45,536 bases of DNA from Nostoc sp. PA-18-2419 (GCF_005869855.1 NZ_SZNH01000015.1:107149-152684), one strand, 5' to 3'. Positions 16,194 to 25,098 are shown, numbered from the stretch's first letter. Program-made: numbers and translations. Notes: generated by a model from the sequence alone, not told the origin.

Positions 16194-19100
16194 TTAAGAC
16201 TCAACTGCTCCTAGAGCTTTTAAAGTATCCTTCTGAGACTCAGTTAAGCCACTTATACTAGTGATATTCGTTCCCTCGTAAGGATTTTTACTTTTCAAAG
16301 TTTTCAAACATTTACCTGTTTGTACATCCCAAATCTTAATTGTCTCATCTTCACTACAACTGACCACAGTCTGACCATCAGAACTAAAAGTAACTGACCA
16401 AACCCATCTAGTATGTCCCAATAAAGTTCTTAAACAGCTACCTGTGTTAACATCCCAAAGCTTAACTGTTTGGTCACCACTGCCACTGGCCAGTATGCGA
16501 CCATCAGAACTGAAAGCAACTGAATATACAGTATTTATATGGTCTTGCAAAGTTGTAAGACAGTGACCAGTGCAGATATCCCAGAGTTTAATCATTTGGT
16601 CTCCGCTACCGCTAGCTAGCATACTACCATCTGAACTAAAGCCAACTGCCCAAACCCATTCGGTATGACCTTGTAAAGTATGAAGACATCTGCCAGTGCG
16701 AATATTCCAGAGTTTCACTGTTCCGTCATGACTACCACTAGCTAATACATGACTGTCAGGACTGAAGGTAACTGACCATGTTCTACCACTATGTTCTCGT
16801 AAAATATTGAGGCATTGACCAGTGATGACATCCCATATTCTTATTGTTTGGTCATCGCTACCACTTGCCAAAAAATAGCTGTCGGCACTAAAAGTAACTG
16901 ATGTAACTCGATTACTATGTCCTTTCAATATTTTAAGACATTTACTAGTACTTAGATCCCATATTCTTATTGTTTGGTCTTCGCTGCCACTTGCAAGCAA
17001 GTGAAAATCAGGACTAAACACAACTGATGTAACTCTCCTACCATGTCCCTGTAAAGTTTTGAGACACTTACCAGTCATAGCATCCCACAGTGTCACTGTT
17101 TGGTCGTTACTACCACTGGCAAGGAAATTATCGTTTGGGCTAACAGCAACTGACCATATTCCATTGTTGTAACCCTGGAAGGTCTTAATGCATCGACCAG
17201 TGCTGATATTCCATAACTTTACCGTTTGGTCATCACTGCTACTAGCACAAATATTTTGATTTATACATATTGCTAATGACCATACCCTACTTTTATGTCC
17301 TTGTAGAGTTTTAAGGCATTGACCACTCACAAAATCCCATACCCTAACTGTTTGGTCTTCACCACAACTAACAAGAGCGCTACCATCTACACTAAAGGTA
17401 ACTGAATGTACCAAGTCTGTATGCCCCTGCAAAGTCTTAATACATTTACCAGTATTTATGTCCCAAAGTTTAACTGTTTGGTCATGGCTGGCGCTAGCTA
17501 GTGTATTACCGTCAGGGCTGAAAGTGACTGAGTATACCCACTGAGTATGACCCTCTAAAGTGTGAATACGTGAACTGCTGTTAATATCCCACAGCCTTAC
17601 CTTATAGTCATCATTTCCACTTGCCAACAGATCACCTTTTGGATTAAAGGCAACAGACCATACACTACAACCTTCTTCCTGTAACGTTTTGAGACATTTG
17701 CCTGTACTGATATTCCACAACTTCACTGTTTGGTCGTCACTACCACTAGCAATGACCTGACCGTTGTGACTAAAAGTGACTGAACGAACCCCACCACTAT
17801 GACCCTCCAAAGTTTTGAAACACTGACCATTACTGATATCCCACAGTTTTATTGTTTGGTCATTGCTACCACTGGCAATAGCCTGACCGTTGGGACTAAA
17901 AGTAACTGACCAAACCCAACCAGTATGCCCCTTACAAGTCATAAGTTGCTGACTATTGGCAACTTCGTACAAGCGAATTTCTCCATTGGTATCACCAGTA
18001 GCTAAAAGTTTACCATTCGGGCTAAAGGCTACCGAAAAAATACCACCAAAGGTTTCAATAAAAACACACTTAGCTAGATGGGCGTGAGCAAAATTTGCAT
18101 TATGCAATTTGACATTTTGCAAGTCGGCTTGCCAAATAGTTAGATAAGAAAAATCATAACCGCCCAGATCTGTTTCTAAATGACAAAGCAGGTTAAAGAC
18201 ATTGCCTGCTGTATAACTTTGTTCTAGAGGAGATATTTCTCGTAAAGTTGCTAAAATTTGAGCTAAGTGATTTTCTAGAATTTTTTTACTTCTAAAGACA
18301 GTAAGCAGACCATCTAAAACTGGTTTGATAATAAGGCGAATTTGAGTATCTTTAACATAATCTTTACCGATTGCCTTCATTAGAGCATGACGCCTGAATA
18401 AATCAATATTCTCAGCGATCATCTCTTGAGAAACTTGTTCTACCAAGCTGGTGGTGACATACTCCATGACCACAGGCTGGAGCGTAAAAAGCGATGCAGT
18501 TTTTTCGATGAGTGTAGGCGTAGCCTTCTCGATTAGCGATCGCCTTCCCAAAGATTCCACAGCCTCTAGTAATTTTGCCTGTGGTACTGGCGATATAATA
18601 TCATCTCGCAATTCTTTTAGTGTTATTGGCTCCCGATTAATCGCTAGCCAATACATTATGTCTTTTTCTAAATCTGACAAGCGCTCAAACTGCTGCTCTA
18701 AAACATCACGAATATCACCAAAAACAACGGTGTTCTGTTGCAAAAATTCACTCACATCCCCATCAAAAATATCTTGAATGGTCGTGGCAACTATCTTCAA
18801 AGCTAATGGATTGCCTACGTAGCGTTCAATCATTAGTTTCAATTCATCTTCTCTGGCAGATAGCCCTTTAAGTTTTAAGATTTCTTGCCCTTCTACTACT
18901 TTTAAACCACCTAGTGGTAAAGAACGAACAGGTAGCGTTTCTCCTTCCAGCAATGCTATTTCTTTCGGTTTTTCCCGACTAGTTATCAGTAAGCAGCTTT
19001 GGTGAGTTGCTTCTCCTACCCGCCTTAAAAGCTCACCATATTCTTCATATCCTTCTCGATAAACTCCGGCACGGCTACCACTACGGAGAATTGATTCTGC

Positions 19101-19736
19101 ATTATCAAGTATCAGTAGACAACGATTATTTTGTAAATAATCAAGTAGGCGCGATACCCGATCGCTAAAACTTTCTGATAAGTTAGCTTCGGTTTGTTGT
19201 TCGTCAGAGAGAAATTGAATTAAGTTACCGAGAATAATTTTAACAGGTGGAGCTTCTCGTAGCGATCGCCAGATAACATACTCAAAGTTCTCCTGAATCT
19301 GTTGAGCAAACTTTACAGACAGCGCTGTTTTACCAATACCTCCAATTCCCAATACTGTCACTAATCGGCACTGTTCATCAAGAATCCATTGTTCTAACGT
19401 CTTAAGTTCTTCCGTACGTCCATAAAAAACTGACGTAAAAATAGCTTCTCCCCAATCTAGACGATTTTTTGAGCTTGAATAGTCACTTTTATCTATTTTT
19501 AAGGAAAAAGCTGAGAACAGTTTTTCAATAGTCTGTTTGTCAACCCCTCCTTCGCGATTCAATACTTTTGATATCGTAGCGGAATATAATCCAGAGCGTG
19601 CGCTCATTTCTTCAAGAGTGTACCTGTTTCCAAAATTTTCCTTTGCTTCTGAGTGATACTTTGCTTCCTTAATTTTTTGCAAACCCTTGATAGTAAGTGC
19701 AACGCCACGCTTGCGTCTCCAATTCTGTAAAGTCAT
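16194..19736 (-). CDS. STAND-type NB-ARC ATPase with N-terminal HTH and 14 WD40 repeats
   Basis: An 1180-residue multidomain protein. Residues 1-85 hold an HTH-like segment (YTLEEMSARSGLYSATISKVLN). An NB-ARC NTPase follows, with Walker A GIGGIGKT (130-137) and Walker B LLILDN (207-212), plus an LLITSREKP sensor block. A winged-helix and helical region comes next, then a short pentapeptide-like stretch (ADLQNVKLHNANFAHAHL), then exactly 14 WD40 units of about 42 residues (about 563-1150), enough for two seven-bladed propellers. STAND proteins are signal-sensing switches in regulation, cell death or anti-phage defence; this layout is common in filamentous cyanobacteria. At about residues 404-418 the reading LIEKATPTLIEKTA looks like a short repeat inserted in frame. 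Confidence 0.92.
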   Translation of the reverse strand: MTLQNWRRKRGVALTIKGLQKIKEAKYHSEAKENFGNRYTLEEMSARSGLYSATISKVLNREGGVDKQTIEKLFSAFSLKIDKSDYSSSKNRLDWGEAIFTSVFYGRTEELKTLEQWILDEQCRLVTVLGIGGIGKTALSVKFAQQIQENFEYVIWRSLREAPPVKIILGNLIQFLSDEQQTEANLSESFSDRVSRLLDYLQNNRCLLILDNAESILRSGSRAGVYREGYEEYGELLRRVGEATHQSCLLITSREKPKEIALLEGETLPVRSLPLGGLKVVEGQEILKLKGLSAREDELKLMIERYVGNPLALKIVATTIQDIFDGDVSEFLQQNTVVFGDIRDVLEQQFERLSDLEKDIMYWLAINREPITLKELRDDIISPVPQAKLLEAVESLGRRSLIEKATPTLIEKTASLFTLQPVVMEYVTTSLVEQVSQEMIAENIDLFRRHALMKAIGKDYVKDTQIRLIIKPVLDGLLTVFRSKKILENHLAQILATLREISPLEQSYTAGNVFNLLCHLETDLGGYDFSYLTIWQADLQNVKLHNANFAHAHLAKCVFIETFGGIFSVAFSPNGKLLATGDTNGEIRLYEVANSQQLMTCKGHTGWVWSVTFSPNGQAIASGSNDQTIKLWDISNGQCFKTLEGHSGGVRSVTFSHNGQVIASGSDDQTVKLWNISTGKCLKTLQEEGCSVWSVAFNPKGDLLASGNDDYKVRLWDINSSSRIHTLEGHTQWVYSVTFSPDGNTLASASHDQTVKLWDINTGKCIKTLQGHTDLVHSVTFSVDGSALVSCGEDQTVRVWDFVSGQCLKTLQGHKSRVWSLAICINQNICASSSDDQTVKLWNISTGRCIKTFQGYNNGIWSVAVSPNDNFLASGSNDQTVTLWDAMTGKCLKTLQGHGRRVTSVVFSPDFHLLASGSEDQTIRIWDLSTSKCLKILKGHSNRVTSVTFSADSYFLASGSDDQTIRIWDVITGQCLNILREHSGRTWSVTFSPDSHVLASGSHDGTVKLWNIRTGRCLHTLQGHTEWVWAVGFSSDGSMLASGSGDQMIKLWDICTGHCLTTLQDHINTVYSVAFSSDGRILASGSGDQTVKLWDVNTGSCLRTLLGHTRWVWSVTFSSDGQTVVSCSEDETIKIWDVQTGKCLKTLKSKNPYEGTNITSISGLTESQKDTLKALGAVES

Positions 19737-20176
19737 GTATTAACTCACTGTTTACGTAATCGCCTGTGACTAAAAAGAATTATCTAGCAGGTTGCTGTAG
19801 ATATGAAGTGATACTTATAACAAAGAAATAATCTGATATTACAGAGGATTGAAAACAAGTGTATGACCGAAATGGTCACTAATCAAAGCTAGATTTAGTA
19901 ATCCACTCGTTTTGAGCAGTCAACACTCCTTGCCCAATATACAATCTACTGTGTGCGGTATTGCTGACATTATCTGTTCAACTCAAAGCTTGTTGCATTA
20001 GGTAATGCTAGATTCACTACGTATGATGCTAATTGCTTAATACATTAACTTTTGGGTAATATGAGTAGGGCACAAAGCTTAAGTTCAATCTTAAAATCTC
20101 GATTTTCACTGGTAAAGAGGGTTGTGAATTGAGAATCTTGATAAAGAAAGTTTGTAAATACTTAGTCTATCAGTCC
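19737..20176. other. Intergenic region, nothing recognised
   Basis: This AT-rich spacer lies upstream of the WD40 protein gene (leftward) and of a small ribbon-helix-helix gene (rightward). It should hold both promoters; I see no coding frame, RNA gene or convincing palindrome. An in-frame TTG at 20129 could extend the next gene by 16 codons. Confidence 0.45.
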
Positions 20177-20356
20177 ATGAATAACAGTGCCCTCGGGAGA
20201 TTATCCACTCTAGCAACCTCCACAAAAAAAAAGACGCTTAAGCGAATTACTATAAACTTGGCATTAGATGAAGCCGAGAACCTTGAAAAGTATTGTGAAC
20301 AAACAGGTAAAACAGTAACGGATGTCATTCGGGAACTCATTCAAGCATTGCCATGA
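20177..20356 (+). CDS. Ribbon-helix-helix (CopG/Arc-like) small protein, copy 1
   Basis: A 59-residue protein whose C-terminal 37 residues form a ribbon-helix-helix pattern: a short basic strand KRITINLAL, helix DEAENLEKYCEQTG, then TVTDVIRELIQAL. Such proteins bind DNA as dimers and often act as plasmid copy control, antitoxins or small repressors. A TTG at 20129 gives a 75-residue version, but the ATG at 20177 matches the likely start of its paralogue at 21052-21198. No toxin gene lies next to it. About 80 percent of bases in the RHH part are shared with the inverted copy, so the two come from a duplication. Confidence 0.68.
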   Translation: MNNSALGRLSTLATSTKKKTLKRITINLALDEAENLEKYCEQTGKTVTDVIRELIQALP

Positions 20357-20814
20357 TCTAAGTTTTCATACTGAGTTGTAAAAGTCGACACTCCACAACA
20401 GTGACAGTTAGAGTGGAGAAATAGTCTCTCACTCTTAATTCTGCAAGCTAATAATGGTTATTATGTCATTTTATTTACACATAAAAAATAGAAGATACAA
20501 GGTAAGAGTAATTCCATAACTGATAAGTGGGTTTAGACCCGCACTAAAGGAACAAGATTTTAGGACTTACGCATCTGAGCTACTAAATGTAGATTCCCCT
20601 TATTTAAAAAAGGGAAACTTCTAAGACCTCAGAAGGAGGTTGTAAGAACTAAGTAGATAAATCTTGAATTTGTGTCCAAATATGTATCTGTGACAGCTAG
20701 TTGAAAATTCACTACATCACAGGGATTACCCTTGTAGCAAGTTAAAATAATAATCTAGTTACTTAAATACCACGTAGGTTGCTTGTGCCTTGAGTATAGC
20801 TGCCTTTCTAAAGC
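20357..20814. other. Intergenic stretch between the RHH gene and the 150-bp element
   Basis: No gene is seen. A TTAGGACTTACGCA motif at 20560-20574 matches, from memory, the edge of a dispersed Nostoc repeat. A weak A/T-loop hairpin (CCCCTTATTTAAAAAAGGG) follows at about 20596. The region reads as accumulated repeat debris. Confidence 0.4.
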
Positions 20815-20964
20815 AACGTGAGTTCGAGAGATTCTCAATAACCCCGCTTCCAATTCTCTTAGAGAAACAGACAGAGGTTTAAAAACCCTATTCTTTCGTC
20901 CCAAGCTGGAGATTTTTTGCCCCAACCCTATAAGAGTTGGGGTTAAGTTCCTCGAACTCACGTT
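20815..20964. repeat. 150-bp element with perfect 14-bp terminal inverted repeats
   Basis: The ends are AACGTGAGTTCGAG (20815-20828) and its exact complement CTCGAACTCACGTT (20951-20964). Inside, on the right, GTTGGGG and CCCCAAC form a second inverted pair around CTATAAGA. A reading frame runs through it on the minus strand (20755-20961) and gives a basic 68-residue peptide (LRELEAGLLRISRTHVALERQ), but it looks like translated repeat rather than a gene. The size and ends suggest a miniature mobile element or a structured RNA. No clear target duplication flanks it (AAAG lies near both ends). Confidence 0.65.
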
Positions 20965-21051
20965 AAAGTACTGCGTCCGCCGTCAACGAGCTTAGCATAC
21001 CATCGTTAGATTGTTAGGTTTCAATCATCACTAAAAAATTCCAAACTACTT

Positions 21052-21198
21052 TCATTTCATCATTGGCAAGGCTCGAATAAGTTCTCGAATCACATCCGTT
21101 GCTGGTCTGCCTGTCTGTTCACAGTACTTTTCAAGGCTTTTGGCTTCATTTAATGCCAAGTTTATAGTAATTCGTTTGACCGCCCATTTTTTGTTCAT
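21052..21198 (-). CDS. Ribbon-helix-helix small protein, copy 2 (inverted paralogue)
   Basis: A 48-residue reading (75 residues from a start at 21279) with the same RHH core as the gene at 20177: KRITINLALNEAKSLEKYCEQTG, then PATDVIRELIRAL. The two are in opposite orientation about 700 bases apart, facing each other across the 150-bp repeat element. The ATG at 21198 lacks a strong ribosome-binding site, so the longer form cannot be excluded. The role is unknown; DNA binding is expected from the fold. Conserved amino acids despite base changes suggest both copies have been under selection at some time. Confidence 0.65.
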   Translation of the reverse strand: MNKKWAVKRITINLALNEAKSLEKYCEQTGRPATDVIRELIRALPMMK

Positions 21199-22015
21199 GC
21201 TCAAACAGATAAATTGTGTTTTAGTAACTTCAGAACCTGATTTTACCCTCCCGACTGGAAAGTAACCTAAATTTTGCATCTATCAAGATACCCGTAAGAT
21301 AGGACAGATTGTGAATAAATATTGCAGTTGTATTTTATACTCATTCAAAAACACTCACCTTTGAGGGCTTTGAGCGCGCAAGTTAGAGAAACCTACACAA
21401 AAGAGCTTGAGGCGATCGCTTATTCTGTCCCTAGAAAATTTTAGTAATATTAAATACTCTGCTGCTTAAACTATTTAGTTAATTCTAGATATCTCAGACT
21501 TTGTTGTTGAGCAATTTTATTGTCAACCCGCTTTACTCATCTCAATAATCTTAATTTACTTCACATAATAACTATTCTCTGGTTATAGTTAGTCCGACAA
21601 ATGAGGCTGAATTATAACCAATTTCCAATTATCAATATCGAATAAAACCTTAACCTAAATTTGTACTAATTTTAACTCAACCTTTGCTCAGACTGTATGC
21701 CTTAGTAAGAAGATTGTCTAGTAACTGTGTTAAAATACGGTAACTCTATCGAATTAAAGATGTTTGTTTTTTATAACTGAAAGATAAAAGCCAAGTTGAA
21801 AGCTTTTATTAGTTGTTTTTTAGTGCGTTCAGAATTGTAAATTTATAAAATTGCCAATCAATTTACACATACTCTGAGCCAACCAAATTAACTCAAGCGT
21901 AGACCCATAAAATACACAAATACTGGTTGCATAGTGAAAAACCAGGTGTCTACGCCAACAGGATGACATTTGCATGTTTTGTATGGAGTTTTGTTATTAA
22001 ACTTGAGGAGTAAAA
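21199..22015. other. Long AT-rich intergenic region, nothing recognised
   Basis: About 740-800 bases without a plausible gene, depending on the RHH start. It contains one HIP1-like GCGATCGC (about 21412) and many short AT runs. The last part must include the promoter and leader of the hydroxylase-family gene, whose Shine-Dalgarno GAGGAG lies at about 22003-22008. No repeat or RNA structure was recognised. Confidence 0.45.
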
Positions 22016-22516
22016 ATGCTTGAGGCTATCGCTGTTGCTTGGTTATTACTATTCTTTGGTGATTTCCTATCTACATTCTTTTATCACGTACCCGAGCATG
22101 TTTTTGGTAGCCTTCATTTAAAAACGCATCATTCCTGGAAGAAAGACTTTCGTCACTACGCTATTTTGACTTTCAATCCCCTGGTTCTTTTAGACGGTAT
22201 CTTAGGAGCTTTGCCTTATATACTCATAGCGGTAATTCTCTGGTCTTTTTCTCCCATCGGTGTTATCTGTGGACTGCTGGTTGGTCAGTTTCATGTCTGG
22301 TGGAGACACATAAGTGTCTTGGGTTGGCAAACTCCAAAGCCTATAAATGTTTTATGTCAAATTCTATTTATTACTACTCCTGAGAGACACTGGTTACATC
22401 ATCACAAAACTAATTTGGGTTTTGGTGATATTTTTACCTTCTTTGAACAACCTGCACAAATTTGGTTACGATGGCTACGGCTGCTGAGGCTTCGTTTTCG
22501 CTACTCTCGTATTTAA
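22016..22516 (+). CDS. Fatty acid hydroxylase superfamily (sterol desaturase-like) membrane protein
   Basis: A 166-residue integral membrane protein with the histidine clusters of the fatty acid hydroxylase/sterol desaturase superfamily: H24-x3-H28 (YHVPEH), H34-x3-HH39 (HLKTHH), H93-x4-H98 (HVWWRH) and H125-x2-HHH130 (RHWLHHH). These bind a diiron centre that oxidises lipids or carotenoids. Two or three hydrophobic helices separate them. It is shorter than many family members, which are 200-300 residues, but all His boxes are present. The ATG at 22016 has a strong GAGGAG site. It stands alone, so the substrate cannot be inferred from neighbours. Confidence 0.82.
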   Translation: MLEAIAVAWLLLFFGDFLSTFFYHVPEHVFGSLHLKTHHSWKKDFRHYAILTFNPLVLLDGILGALPYILIAVILWSFSPIGVICGLLVGQFHVWWRHISVLGWQTPKPINVLCQILFITTPERHWLHHHKTNLGFGDIFTFFEQPAQIWLRWLRLLRLRFRYSRI

Positions 22517-22727
22517 CTCAAATAGCGTTAATTAAATACTTTTCAATTAGATATTGGGAGTGCTAAGTGAGGAGTTAGGGACTGACAAAGAATAAATTAT
22601 CCCAAAAAAATCAATAAATAAGATTTTTTCAATAATGATAATTATTCCAGAGTGGGATATTGGGTTGCCGAGGGCAACCTAATACGAAATCCGGTTTCCA
22701 TAAACATATAACCATTCATAACGATGA

Positions 22728-22985
22728 CTAACTATCGCCCTTAGTCTTTCCCCAATTTTGGCTAATTGAGCAAAAATCTGGCTTTTTGGGGTCGAAAGCG
22801 GCTGGCCCTTGACTGCTGTAGCCAATAATCTCTTCATTCTTATTCACCGCCCCCACTGTCATGACGCGTGGATGTCCATTTGCTCCCCAAATACTTTTGT
22901 TTGAGCCTGTATCGCTGCCACATCTACCTATAGCGCAGCGTTCGCCACAGTTACCAGCAGCGAATAAAACGATGATACCCGCAAA
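22728..22985 (-). pseudogene. Relic of a subtilisin-like (S8) serine protease
   Basis: The minus strand reads [17 protein letters not shown], then [15 protein letters not shown] and [18 protein letters not shown], which is the middle part of an S8 subtilase, including the oxyanion-hole Asn in AAGNCG. There is no start codon: a stop (TAA) at 22988-22986 cuts the frame just upstream, and the frame ends at a TAG (22730-22728) before the catalytic GTSMA serine block. Asp and His motifs are absent. This is a degraded fragment of about 85 codons. The sequences on either side (22517-22727 and 22986-23281) show no other gene; a 66-codon ORF at 23058-23258 looks random. Confidence 0.8.
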
Positions 22986-23281
22986 TTAATCATGAATAGA
23001 GATTTCAATCTCAATCTACACAGACGCAGAGTGTTTCCAAACAGAATTCGCCACTAATTGCATAGTTTGATGAGTAGAGTACGCTTGGTGGGAATCCAGC
23101 TGTGGCAATCATTTTTGAAATTAGTATTGCCTATTGTGTATCGTTGTGTATTGCATTCAAACTCCAAGGGTTATATTCTGAAAATCCTGCTTTATAAGAG
23201 CGGGAGGCTTTTGCCAGAACGAACTAGAATTAGGAAACACCTAGCTGGGTTCTTCTGACTTTTGAAATTAGGAGTGCATGT

Positions 23282-24376
23282 GTGCCCAAATCCCCTAAAT
23301 ATTTGCTGATTGGATCAACCGAGACTTACAGCGGTAAATCTGCAACTGTTCTGGGTTTGTCTCATCAGCTACAGCAAAAAGGACTGGATATAGCCTACGG
23401 TAAACCGCTCGGTACATGTTTGAATTCCTCTAGCGGAACTGTTATAGAAGAAGATGTCCAGTTCATCGCTCTGAGCCTCAATTTGCCGGAAAACCGTGTT
23501 GCACCTACAATGCTGGCTTTGGATGAACTAAATGTGCAAAAACGCTTGCGTGGGGAGGACAAAACCAATTATCAGCAGTCCCTATTACAGCAATATTTAC
23601 AAATGTCTCCAGGAGATTTGGTGTTGCTAGAGGGACCTGGTGATTTGTCTGAAGGCAATTTGTTTGATTTATCTTTGCTACAAGTGGCTGAAGTATTGGA
23701 TGCTGGCGTACTGTTAGTAACCCGCTATAAATCGTTGCTTTCAGTTGAGGCATTATTGGCTGCTAAGCAGCGTGTAGGCGATCGCCTGATTGGTGTTGTG
23801 ATTAATGATATTCCTGTAACACAACTAAAAGCAGTTGAGAGTCTGTTGCGCCCATTTTTGGAGCAGCAGGGTATTCCAGTGCTGGGAATGCTGCCAAACA
23901 GCGATTTGCTCAAGAGTGTGAGTGTTGGCGAATTAGTTAAGCAGCTAAAAGCTGACGTTTTGTGTCGTAACGATCGCCTAGATTTGTTGGTGGAAAGTTT
24001 GGCAATTGGAGCAATGAATGTCAACTCGGCTGTGAAGTATTTCCGCAAACGCCGGAATATGGCAGTGGTAACAGGGGGCGATCGGGTGGAAATTCAACAA
24101 GCTGCTTTAGAAACTTCTACCCAATGTTTAATTCTCACCGGGCAACTACCACCTCCACCTTTCATTCTCAGTCGTGCTGAAGAATTAGAAATCCCGATTT
24201 TATCCGTTGACTTAGACACCCTCACCACAGTCGAAATTGTTGACCAGACTTTTGGTCAAGTCCGCCTCCACGAGCCGATTAAGGTTCAGTATATTCGCCA
24301 GTTAATGGTTGAACATTTTGACATTGACCGCCTATTATCTAAACTCGGTTTAACTCCCGCGACGGCATTGTCTTAA
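23282..24376 (+). CDS. P-loop (AAA_26/CobB-like) and DRTGG domain protein
   Basis: A 364-residue cytoplasmic protein. The N-terminal half is a dethiobiotin synthase/CobB-like P-loop domain (GSTETYSGKSATVLGLS at about 12-28; DLVLLEGPGDLSEG near 112-125; LVTRYKS). The C-terminal half carries a DRTGG domain (VVTGGDRVEIQQAALE, LILTGQLPPP). The same arrangement forms the N-terminal regulatory part of long phosphotransacetylases; here the catalytic Pta domain is missing, so this is a stand-alone sensor or nucleotide-binding protein. The start is GTG at 23282 with AGGAG nearby upstream. The gene ends just before a G-rich repeat. Confidence 0.83.
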   Translation: MPKSPKYLLIGSTETYSGKSATVLGLSHQLQQKGLDIAYGKPLGTCLNSSSGTVIEEDVQFIALSLNLPENRVAPTMLALDELNVQKRLRGEDKTNYQQSLLQQYLQMSPGDLVLLEGPGDLSEGNLFDLSLLQVAEVLDAGVLLVTRYKSLLSVEALLAAKQRVGDRLIGVVINDIPVTQLKAVESLLRPFLEQQGIPVLGMLPNSDLLKSVSVGELVKQLKADVLCRNDRLDLLVESLAIGAMNVNSAVKYFRKRRNMAVVTGGDRVEIQQAALETSTQCLILTGQLPPPPFILSRAEELEIPILSVDLDTLTTVEIVDQTFGQVRLHEPIKVQYIRQLMVEHFDIDRLLSKLGLTPATALS

Positions 24377-24383
24377 GGCATGG

Positions 24384-24530
24384 GGCAAACAGGGAGTGTG
24401 GGAGGTGTGGGAAGTGTGGGGAGTGTGGGAAGTGTGAGGGGAAACATTTCTTTCCCATCTTCCCCATCTTCCCCTACCCCCCTATCCTCCCACACTCCCT
24501 CATCCCCCCATCTCCTCATCTCCCCCTGGC
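24384..24530. repeat. G-rich/C-rich mirror-type repeat, second copy
   Basis: It begins with the same 22 bases as the element at 9702 (GGCAAACAGGGAGTGTGGGA...), continues with GTGTGGGA units to about 24440, and turns into a C-rich complement (TTCCCCATCTTCCCC, CCTCCCACACTCCCTCATCC). The halves can form a long imperfect hairpin. It lies right after the DRTGG gene stop and overlaps the last codons of the DUF4188 gene. Confidence 0.75.
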
Positions 24531-25024
24531 GAAGGCACAGCAGGCTCGCTGTCACCTCCCAAGCGACGGCGTGCTGTTTCCCTTCGTCCCATAGCTGGGA
24601 CATGCTTGGTTGCAGCTGCTAATCCAAAGACGGGCATATTCCCGTAAACTGCCTCATATTTTCCTGGTTCGATTAAATAAGTTTCGTGCCAAATGCCAAC
24701 ACTGCCATCAACACCAATGGCTCGATTAAACCTTTGCCAAGCTTGTAGATGTGCATCTGCGGGATTTCTAGCAAAACGCTCCAAATCCTCGAATGATCGC
24801 CAATACTGAATTAGCCCTACCCCTCGTGAGTAAACAAAACGTTCTCCCCCTAAAAACCCCTTTTCAGGATTCTGCTGAAGACTCCGTAGCATCGGCGACA
24901 TTGCTCTGGCTGTGGGAATCCATTTAGAAAAAGCAAAGAATTTGTTAATTCTCATCCCAATCAGAAACACAACAAAGGGTTCGTTAATTTCGGCGGTAAA
25001 TCGTCCTGGTATTACTTGAGGCAT
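24500..25024 (-). CDS. DUF4188 family protein (monooxygenase-like fold)
   Basis: A 174-residue protein with the family pattern: an early FVVFLIGMRINKF strand, GFLGGERFVYSRGVGLIQYWRSFEDLERFAR in the middle, then HETYLIEPGKYEAVYGNMPVFGLAAATKHVP. DUF4188 proteins are ferredoxin-like and related to small heme or dimeric monooxygenase folds; their reaction is unknown. The last ~18 residues (GDSEPAVPSPGGDEEMGG) come from the G-rich repeat, so the natural end was probably near RRRLGG. It diverges from a padR gene across twin operators, so it is probably the regulator's target. Confidence 0.82.
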   Translation of the reverse strand: MPQVIPGRFTAEINEPFVVFLIGMRINKFFAFSKWIPTARAMSPMLRSLQQNPEKGFLGGERFVYSRGVGLIQYWRSFEDLERFARNPADAHLQAWQRFNRAIGVDGSVGIWHETYLIEPGKYEAVYGNMPVFGLAAATKHVPAMGRRETARRRLGGDSEPAVPSPGGDEEMGG

Positions 25025-25050
25025 GAGTTACATTCCTTGCTGTTTTCGAT

Positions 25051-25098
25051 TAATATGCAATTAATTGCATATTAATTATTGTATGCAACTAATTGCAT
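25051..25098. promoter_or_regulatory. Twin PadR-type operators (ATGCAA-N4-TTGCAT)
   Basis: A perfect 24-bp palindrome at 25051-25074 contains ATGCAATTAATTGCAT. A second copy, ATGCAACTAATTGCAT, lies at 25083-25098, with centres 28 bp apart. They sit between the divergent DUF4188 and padR starts. PadR proteins usually bind such AT-rich inverted repeats near their own promoter, so autoregulation and control of the DUF4188 gene are likely. Confidence 0.75.

Noticed and set aside
23058..23258. 66-codon plus-strand ORF between the subtilase relic and the DRTGG gene
   Set aside because: No Shine-Dalgarno, no recognisable domain, and composition like the surrounding noncoding DNA; treated as chance.
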